NCBI RefSeq assembly: GCF_030272615.1
Contig: NC_081414.1
Span: 520,005,185-520,069,184, forward strand
DNA: 64,000 nucleotides
DNA from: Cryptomeria japonica
Taxonomy: Eukaryota > Streptophyta > Pinopsida > Cupressales > Cupressaceae
Reading direction: 5' to 3'
The notes beneath the pieces are model-generated. The model was not told where the DNA came from, did no database searches, and saw only the letters and a list, made by a program, of their open reading frames with translations. The translations under genes were made by a program, and so were the position numbers. Of the stretch, positions 56,715 through 64,000 are shown piece by piece; within the stretch, counting starts at the first letter, position 1; every line of letters starts with the position of its first letter.

Positions 56715-59700
56715 TATTGGGACTCATTAAATTTGAGTCAAGTTTTGAGGCCCATTTCAAAATTTTGCATATGCACTTTCAAATGATCACCTAATGAATC
56801 AACCTAATAGGCCTACTTTGAGGGCATATAAAATGGAGCCAGTTAATCATTAGGAGGTAAAGCTTTGAAACTTGTTGTACACCTTTCATTTAGCCTATGA
56901 AGTGTTTTCCAACTCTCAGAATTCAGTTTGGGTCAATTTATCAGGTACCCTTTTCATGGGGTGAGGTGAAAGTCCATGTTAGGTACAAATGCAGATTTTA
57001 TTAAGTAGCCTACTTTGAGCTCCTATAATTTTTTCCTTGTTAATTGTCATGGTGAAATTAAAAGTGCACTAAATTCTATGCATAAAATTGAGTCCACGTG
57101 CAAAATTTCAAGTCCATGTGAATCTGTTTGATCAGTTTGGTAAGCTCAATCCGTTTGCAGTTTATGGTTTGCACAAGTCCCTGTTTTGACAGCTAGTCAG
57201 AGCCTCGCTTTGCACATTTGTAAAAGATGCCTCGGTGAATGTCATGTCAGAATGTTTTTTCTAGGTTATTGCTGGTATAAAAGACAAGTGATTTTTCAAA
57301 TTTCAAGCTTTTGCCAATCCATTTGATAAGTTTTCAAAAGGGTTTCTTGAGCCACCTTATTCAGTGTTCCATATTTTCATTGCTACATCAGCTAAAGTGG
57401 CTATTTTCATGAGCACACTATTTGTACCCTATTAGCTTCCCGGTTGAATTGAGCATTCCAAGTTTTGATTTGTACTTCAAGGTACCTATGCCTCAGATTT
57501 CAGGGTCTACAGAGATCATTTGATATTTTTAAGAAAGGCATCATGAGTTCCTTGCGCATTGACTTTATCAAGTTCACATTGCTGACAAAGCCAGTTGGTC
57601 ATCTTTGACCATTAATATTTCTTCACTCGGGATTCTTCTTGAGAAATGGATTGGTAGAGTTTATGTTTGTATATCACAGTACACGCCTGTTAGTTTGCAA
57701 GGTCCAAAAAGGTGTTTTGACCAGTTTGAAAATTACATCTTTGGGATTAAATGCGAAAATGTGGCGCAAGCGCCTAAAAGTTGCAAAAACTCAGTTTGAT
57801 GATCTAAAAAATGTGCCAATCAATTCCATAGGCATTTTCAAGGTTCCTAAGGTATTTTAAAGGGTCAGTTGCATGAAAACAAATTTTTTTTTTGTCAGGC
57901 CCACTTTGGGGCCCGACCTAGCTCATGCCCGTGCATTAATTTTATGGCGATTGGCAGAAACAATGGATTCCTTGGTGACTAATCCAAACATATCTGTTGA
58001 ATTTTTTTTTATTCAATTATGGGAGATATGAACTATGAAAAGTTGCCTAATTTTATTGTGACCTAGGATGTGACAAGTGTCAATGTAGGGATGTTCTTTT
58101 TTTCGCAACTCTGAGCGGAGTAGAATGTTTTTGGATCGCTTATGGAATCAAACTAGCTTCATTCATCCACTTGGATAATCTAAAAGTGGTGACAATGATG
58201 CCTTGAAGCATTTAATTAGGGCAACGGATCCAGATGAGAAAAGACATGTTCATATTCCACAGATGAAGTGTGTATTCAATTCAAACATGTGGTCTCATTC
58301 ATGGAAGAGCAACCATCAACTGATGACATTAACGAAAACTATTTGGTGTGGACTAATGCTCAGAAGCTTTTAAGTAAAAATGCAAATGTATTCAGGCTTA
58401 TAACCTAGCCCTCCCACGTGTGAAGGTAAAAGCATTATGGCATGGCAGACAAGGGCATACAAATTTCAGTGAATGCATTGGTAGCTGCACAACCATTCTC
58501 TCCTGCATGGCATGTAAATGGGCATCTAAAACTTTAATCAAAATGCAATGTGGTAGGTGTAAGCCAAATTCCATGACTTTACCAACATCCTCTCTGTGTT
58601 GAAAATGCTTCAGTGACTTCCAAGAAATGCAATTGCAAGATGAAGGCTAGGTTCCCTTCTGCGTGGTATATGGAGAGTGCAGAACATGAGGTAAAAGGCA
58701 ATAGAAACCTTCAAGCGGATGCAAATGGCATAGAAGGTGGAGGAGAGACTTTTCAAAATATTCAAATAAATGTAGTTCATAGCAAGTCAAAGGCGCCATG
58801 AAAACACTTAGAAATTGCTTCAAAATTGTAGTCCCACGCAGAAGCATATATCCCACATTGGCTGGGGAATGGATAATTTTTGTATTTAAAAGTAATACCC
58901 CACATAATGATAGTGTCAAAGCCTTGAAGGATTTTGATGTAAGGTGTTGGCTGATGCCCAGTGGACCCCACACACGTGTACACAAATCCCAAGGTGAGGA
59001 GGCTGGCTGACGATCAAATGGACCCCACGCGGATGGCGGTCGCTATGTTGCAAGGCGAAGATGCTTGCCGGTTAAGCATCGCGACTCAGTGACCAAGCAT
59101 ATGCAGAAAAGGACACAGTAAAGATTAATCAAGTTTGCAGAAGATCAATGGTGGTTGCCATGTCACAAAGCGAAGGTGCTCGTCGGTTAACCATCATGAC
59201 CCAGTGACCGATGACATGGCTGGTACAGGTGGCATTCCAGCCGACAGGACCCGATGAGGTGGTGATGATGTGGTCGACAAGTGGCAGATAAGTGAGGTGT
59301 CATCCCAGTGGACCTTATGAGCGAATCACAAGCTACCATGTGGTAGGGTGTTAGATGAAAAATCAGGCAAAAAATTAAGGTTAAATATATAGTTTCAACT
59401 ATAGAGTAAAATCGGATAATTTAAATGATGGCTTGCTATTCAAGATTAATTTGCTTAGAGGGTATTTAATACTTGAAATGGCAAGTATTATATATCATCA
59501 AAAAGCTCTGAGGATGAGGAATCTAGTCATGTAGTTTGTTTCAACAAACATGAGATATTTTGAGAGAAGTTTACATAGGAAGAAGAGGAGATATTTTTGC
59601 AATTAGGGAAAAGGGGACACATGGCAACTTCTGATGCATTCTAGTTTTTACCCCCTTCCTTCATATTCCCATTTCTTCTCAATTGTAAGGGTTCCAGAAT

Positions 59701-60559
59701 TTTTGGAGAAATGCTCTAGATTTCATGGTTCCTAGTTCTGAATTTCTTGACCCAAGTTTGTAAAATTCTATGGATCTCTTCCGGGTATAGAGGTTACATT
59801 GTAGTATGGCAGATTGCTTTCTAGTTGTAGGTTTTACTTATGTTAGGAATGAGTGAATTTCACACAATATTGTCTCTAGGCTTGTATTTCATTATTACAA
59901 ATTAAGTCCTCAAGGAGGCTCGATTTTGTCATCTCTAGGAGATTGTTATGATTGTTGTAGGTATCCTTCAACGAAGGTTTTAAATTCTATAATCAGTCAT
60001 AAATAATGGAATATGTACCCCAGATCTGATAATTTTGTGAATGAATCAAGTAATGCATTGGTATAAAGTATTGATGCAGGAATATTCTATAAGGAAGACA
60101 AGTTTGCAGCTAAGATTTGCATTTGTAGTTTTGTGTGTGACTCCATGCCCAATGAACAAGGCACTGGTCTTTGAAGGATTTGGGGATACTTTCAGATCCA
60201 TATAGATTTAAAGAAAATCTATTTCCCTTTGTGTTTAGGGGTTGTGATCTCTTCAATCCAAGCCTTGTTTCATCTATTGTTTATATAGATTTAGCCAATC
60301 TGTAGTGTTTTTCTAATTGGTTGGGTTTGTGGAATGATCTATCTGCTTATTGTTTGATGCTGCCATATGTTTGTAACTGGTTGTATTTAATGCATCAAAA
60401 GGGTGTCCCCCCTAGGTCTAGCAGAACCTGAAGTGCGGGAGGATCAATTAGGGTCCTATGTTATGTTGTCCAAGTCTTGATGTGTTCCATAGATTGAAAT
60501 TGGCCATTTCACAGAAGGATTGCAGGTGAATTTGGGTTAACTAGATTTGGTGAGCAACA
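56715..60559 (+). repeat. G3 3' LTR
   Basis: 3845 bp. Starts TATTGGGACTCATTAAATTT (TG decayed to TA) and ends GTGAGCAACA, followed by TAGAG. It carries the extra block of about 325 bp at 59951-60275, with no ORF of note. Confidence 0.9.
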
Positions 60560-60564
60560 TAGAG

Positions 60565-61042
60565 AACATGTTAACATGATACTGGTCCATAACCTAGATA
60601 GGCACTAGACCTATTCTGGGTCCACCACACCAAAGCAATGTCTCCACCTAGTTGAAGCATGATCAGAGATCATCTTCTGCATCATAGAAGCTGCACCAAC
60701 ACCACTTATGCATCCTACCAAAGATTCTCAACAAAAGCTTTGTCGATAAAACCTTAAACCTATACTGGTAAGGGTTTACTAGAGTGTATGATGGCATCTG
60801 ATCACCAAGTCAATACCAACTGACCAAGGCATGCTCCTGAAGAACTTAACACATAGAACCAAACGTATTCCATTCATCCAAACATGTCGGAAGTGTCCAA
60901 CAGATAGTCTCTACTACCGATAACACTAGATCTTATGTCAATAACCAAAATAGGTCTGCCAATAACCAACCATATCAACTAGTGTTGACATCAATGACAA
61001 AACATCAATGCAGCACATAATCAATCTTCCATATTTCCAACA
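60565..61042 (-). repeat. C3 3' LTR, second part
   Basis: Continues 49529 after G3 and its duplication, ends ATTTCCAACA at 61042, and is followed at once by a purine-tract complement. Whole LTR about 1.25 kb. Confidence 0.75.
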
Positions 61043-61300
61043 ATCTCCCCCTTTGGCATTGATGGCAACACTAGATGTGAAAAACATCTAATTACCAAGA
61101 AATGCCAAACAAGTCTCTCCCAATGGAAGACAACCAACAAACTCCCCCTTTGAATGATATCTATATGTGGCTCTAAAAAGCAACTCCTTAAGTTTTCTTT
61201 TTCACATCAATATCTCTCCTCCTTTGACATCAATGCTAGAGATATGACATAGATATCAAAATTTTGTGAATCTCAAAGCTGACTACTCCCCTTGAGTAGT
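61043..61300 (-). promoter_or_regulatory. C3 multiple polypurine tracts
   Basis: Complements of purine runs: ATCTCCCCCTTTGGCATTG (61043, touching the LTR), AACTCCCCCTTTGAATG (about 61139), TCTCTCCTCCTTTGACATC (about 61211) and TACTCCCCTTGAGTAG (about 61286). The first is nearly identical to the C2 tract. Confidence 0.82.
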
Positions 61301-61480
61301 AGCATCACTCATCAGTGTCAGAATGAATAGTATCTCTGATAATGCATGTCAGACTGATGCCAAACTGCATCAATCAAGTCTCTATTGGAGGGGAATAAAC
61401 CCCTAACCTGTCTCTCAAATACTCAAATGATTGTTTAGACAACAGTTTAGTGAATATATCTTCAATATGCTCTTTTGTGT

Positions 61481-61906
61481 TCACATTAACCAATTGACTT
61501 CCTTTTCTTCTACCTTGTCCTTCAGAAAGTTATACTTTATTGATATGTGCTTAGTCTTAGAGTGAAATACTAGATTTTTAGACATGACAATAGCTACAGA
61601 GTTATCATAGTAGATAACTACCAGTTCACTACAATTTACCTTGATATCCTTCAACATTTGCTTCATCCATAGAACTTGTGTACAATTAGTTGTTACTACA
61701 ACATATTCATCTTCTACAGTAGATAAATAAATGCATGAGTATTTTTTGTTGATCCATGAAACCAGTTTCTTTCCAAGAAAGAAAGCTCCACTAGAAGTGC
61801 TCTTCCTATCATCAGTATCTCCTACCCAATCTAAATCTGTATATGCACATAAAGTGAACTTATCATCTCTAAAATACCATAACCCATATTCAATTGTGCC
61901 TTGCAT
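61481..61906 (-). pseudogene. C3 Copia RNase H
   Basis: 141 open codons: AYTDLDWVGDTDDRKSTSS, FFLGKKLVSWINKK, LSTVEDEYVV, VIYYDNSVAIVMSKN and HSKTKHISIKYNFLKDKV. These are the standard Copia RNase H blocks with the catalytic Asp, Glu and Asp in place. It joins the RT frame upstream through stops (about 61910-62000), so it is not expressed as an intact polyprotein. Confidence 0.93.
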
Positions 61907-62960
61907 ATACCGAAATATCCTCTTTACTGCACTTTCATGATTTTCTTTAGGATTACTTTGATATCTTGAAACAATACTTACTGCATTTATAATATTTGGT
62001 CTAGTTTGAGTTAGATATAAAAGCCACCAATCATAGACTTATACCTTGTTGAATTTACCGATGTAGATTTATCTCTGATAGATAATTTCTCACTTGTCAC
62101 CATAGGAGTACTTACCGGTTTGGAATTATCCATACCAAACTTCTTCGAAAATTCCATAAGATACTTTGTTTGATAGATAAAGATGCCTTTTTTTTGTTTG
62201 AGTAATCGACAAACCTAATAAATATTTTATTTCACCAATCATGCACATTTCAAATTCATTCTTCATGTTGTCAACAAATTCCATGTACTATTTATCTTCT
62301 CCTGCAAAAATGATATCATCAATAAATACTTTAATAATCAGAATACCATCATCAGTGATCTTGTAATATAAATTACTGTCAGCACTGCCTTTAGTAAAAC
62401 CAAGCTTCAAAATATATTTATCCAACCTTGCATACTAGGCTCTAGGATCTTGTTTCAGTCCATATAGTGCTTTCCTTAACCTAAAAACCATATCCTTATC
62501 ATCTGTCAGTGAAAAACCATTAGGTTGCTCAATGTATACCTCTTCTTGAAGTTCACCATTCAAAAATGCACATTTAAAATCCATTTGATAAACCTTATAG
62601 TTCTTATATGCTGCATAGGCAAGAAATAGTCTAACAGCTTCAATTCTAGCTATAGGTGCAAAAGTCTCACCATAATCAATTCCTTCCTTTTGAGAGTATC
62701 CTTTACAAACTAGTCTAACCTTGTTTCTTATAACTTGACCATCCTAATTTAGTTTATTTATAAAAACCCATTTAGTTCTAATAACATTCTTATTTTTAGG
62801 TTGGGGAACTAAAGTCCAAGTTTCATTCTTCTCTATCTGATCTAATTCATCTTCCATAGACTTTAACCAATGTTTATCTTTACAAGCTTCAATAACAGAT
62901 GTCGGTTCAACTTGAGAAATAAAACATACCTCATGATTTACCAGTATTCTTCTTGTCATA
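61907..62960 (-). pseudogene. C3 Copia reverse transcriptase
   Basis: On the minus strand from 62959: CFISQVEPTSVIEACKD, the block [79 protein letters not shown] (catalytic DD, about 62315) and YLLGLSITQTKK. Stops lie at about 62743, 62436, 62288 and in the last 100 bp. It reverse-transcribes the element RNA in active relatives. This is the only Copia pol in the window, and its relatives may have served the pol-less E1, C2 and S families (inference from shared ends). Confidence 0.93.
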
Positions 62961-63157
62961 ACTCTCTTATTCCTATCTCCAATGATTTGATCTTCAGAAT
63001 GATTTAATCTTACATACCTTGCAGTCTTCTAAAATTCAGGTTCACTGATCTGATCATCAGTCACAGTTGAGTTTTTTGACAATGTTGGTGTAACTCTCTC
63101 AGTGTCTTGCACTGGTTGAGGTAATTTCGGTTTAGTTATGATCATTTCCACTGTCGG
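62961..63157 (-). pseudogene. C3 integrase-RT linker fragment
   Basis: Low-complexity Pro/Thr/Ser/Asp-rich coding with VRLNHSEDQIIGDRNKRV, typical of the spacer upstream of Copia RT. It is cut at 63157 by the inserted LTR. Confidence 0.7.
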
Positions 63158-63903
63158 TGTTATGGGACTTTTTCCCGTGGAATGGAGTTATAATAAATAG
63201 TATTAAATAAATATAATTATGGACATTATAATTATTATGAAGGGTTATGACTTTTGTTACCACCCTTGAGACATAATTTAAAACCTATGAATCAATAAAG
63301 AAGGACACAGAGGGAGAAAATAGTAGGGGAAAAAGAAATTGAAAAAAGAAAAAGAGAGAGTATAGTTAAGGTCTGGTGGTTGGGCATTGGGCATTGGAGA
63401 AGGGGCATACAGTGTGTGTCCAATTCGGGGTACAACGTACACTCAGGAGTGTCCTGGCTAGGGCTATGTTTATTTCATGTCATGAAGGTATGTGGGGTTC
63501 TGTGTAAGAACCGTGTTTATTTCATGTTGTGAAGGAATGTGGGGTTCTGTGTAAGAACCATGTCCTCTTGGAGCTCCTTTGCATGGAAACCCTATACCTA
63601 TAGCTAATCCTCTACATGCAGGAAATCAGTCTCTCCATGATTTACAGATATGTATTGATCAATTTCATATAGTCATTGCCCTAATGTTTCACCATTGCAA
63701 ATCATTATCTCAATGTTCTATATATTTTGAGTAATTAGTTTATCATTACTTGAATAAATTACTTTGATACTTTATTAAAACACTGTGTAAACACTTAATA
63801 ATAAATAGTGAATTTAACACCTTAATATTAAATTATCTATCTTAGGTAAAAGGTTAATCTACTACTGATACTTAATAAATTAGAAGGAAAAAGTACCATT
63901 ACA
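63158..63903 (+). repeat. 5' LTR of an edge element (plus strand)
   Basis: 746 bp beginning TGTTATGGGACTTTTTCCCG and ending GTACCATTACA, followed by a primer site. It contains a 31-bp-scale direct repeat, GTGTTTATTTCATGTYRTGAAGG / GGGGTTCTGTGTAAGAACC (about 63465-63560), and a TATATATTT word at about 63720. The left target duplication would be GTCGG (63153-63157); the right end is outside the window. Confidence 0.85.
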
Positions 63904-64000
63904 TTTGGTATCAGAGCCTCAACAATCTTTACCCTACTAGTTATTAGTTTTGGGTTACTATTATTTTATATATAAAATTTTGCCAACCCAAATTAGAACC
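63904..64000 (+). mobile_element. Primer site and start of the edge element's internal region
   Basis: TTTGGTATCAGAGCCTC (63904-63920) is a perfect tRNA-Met-type primer site. The remaining 80 bp are leader without coding signal, so the superfamily cannot be told. Confidence 0.8.

Larger units (their letters stand above)
49530..60559 (+). mobile_element. G3: LARD-like Gypsy derivative with giant LTRs
   Basis: LTRs 49530-53100 (3571 bp) and 56715-60559 (3845 bp), internal 53101-56714 (3614 bp), target duplication TAGAG (49525-49529 and 60560-60564). A tRNA-Asp-like primer site follows the 5' LTR. The internal region encodes only a Gypsy-type gag and an acidic ORF, with no protease or pol. LTRs of 3.6-3.8 kb with a short internal region fit the large retrotransposon derivatives (LARDs) described in plants, which are mobilised in trans. 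Confidence 0.88.
48759..63157 (-). mobile_element. C3: Copia element, twice interrupted, 5' part cut off
   Basis: The 3' LTR is split (48759-49529 and 60565-61042). It is followed by purine tracts and, on the minus strand, Copia RNase H (61481-61906) and RT (about 62000-62960). At 63158 another element's LTR cuts the coding region between integrase and RT; gag and integrase are not in the window. The LTR begins TGTTGGGATAATC and ends TTTCCAACA, with the U5 hairpin loop shared with E1, S and C2. Confidence 0.85.

Noticed and set aside
1-64000. Host protein-coding genes or organelle insertions
   Set aside because: No spliced host gene, ribosomal, photosystem or respiratory protein sequence was recognised in either strand.

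Overview
This window looks like the nuclear genome of a large-genome seed plant. It is AT-rich and I find no host gene in it: no spliced gene, rRNA or tRNA gene, CRISPR array or bacterial-type operon. Nearly all of it is LTR retrotransposons nested in one another, with one short DNA-transposon-like insertion. A gymnosperm is plausible because of the old, heavily stopped copies, very long LTRs and nesting, but the sequence does not prove it. Element names (G1, G2, G3, E1, C2, C3, S) are mine.

Layout, left to right. (1) 1-15025 and 46561 to about 47200: an old minus-strand Gypsy element, G2, with degenerate gag at 1-1032, a long leader, a tRNA-Met-type primer site at 14506-14518 and a 5' LTR starting at 14521. 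(2) 2097-11521: minus-strand element E1 inserted in the G2 leader. Its LTRs are 2471-3657 and 10347-11521. Its left edge is abnormal: an extra 374-bp piece of internal sequence plus a duplicated flank of about 220 bp. E1 carries a gag-like gene and a second long ORF of unknown function, but no pol. A 1085-bp element with terminal inverted repeats (8361-9445) sits in its gag. (3) 15026-46560: a plus-strand tandem array S (LTR-internal-LTR-internal-LTR) bounded by a perfect 5-bp target duplication, inserted in the G2 LTR. (4) 24053-41159: a minus-strand Gypsy element, G1, with gag, protease, RT, RNase H, integrase and an extra 3' ORF, inserted in the second S internal region (duplication AGGAA). 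(5) 30702-36692: minus-strand element C2, a structural relative of E1, inserted in the G1 reverse transcriptase (duplication CTATA). (6) About 47200-48758: AT-rich sequence without recognisable genes. (7) 48759 to at least 63157: minus-strand Copia element C3 with clear RT and RNase H, interrupted twice: by G3 (49530-60559), an 11-kb LARD-like element with LTRs of 3.6-3.8 kb and no pol (duplication TAGAG), and by the 5' LTR and primer site of a plus-strand element (63158 to the window end).

The insertions give a relative order: G2, then E1 and S; S, then G1, then C2; C3, then G3 and the edge element. Two signals look most worth following. E1, S, C2 and C3 have unrelated LTR bodies, yet all carry a hairpin with a conserved GA-rich loop just inside the LTR next to the primer site, and the outer stem pairs differ between families in compensating ways. 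E1 and C2 share a gag / multi-CCHC / large second ORF architecture in which an unrecognised protein takes the place of pol.
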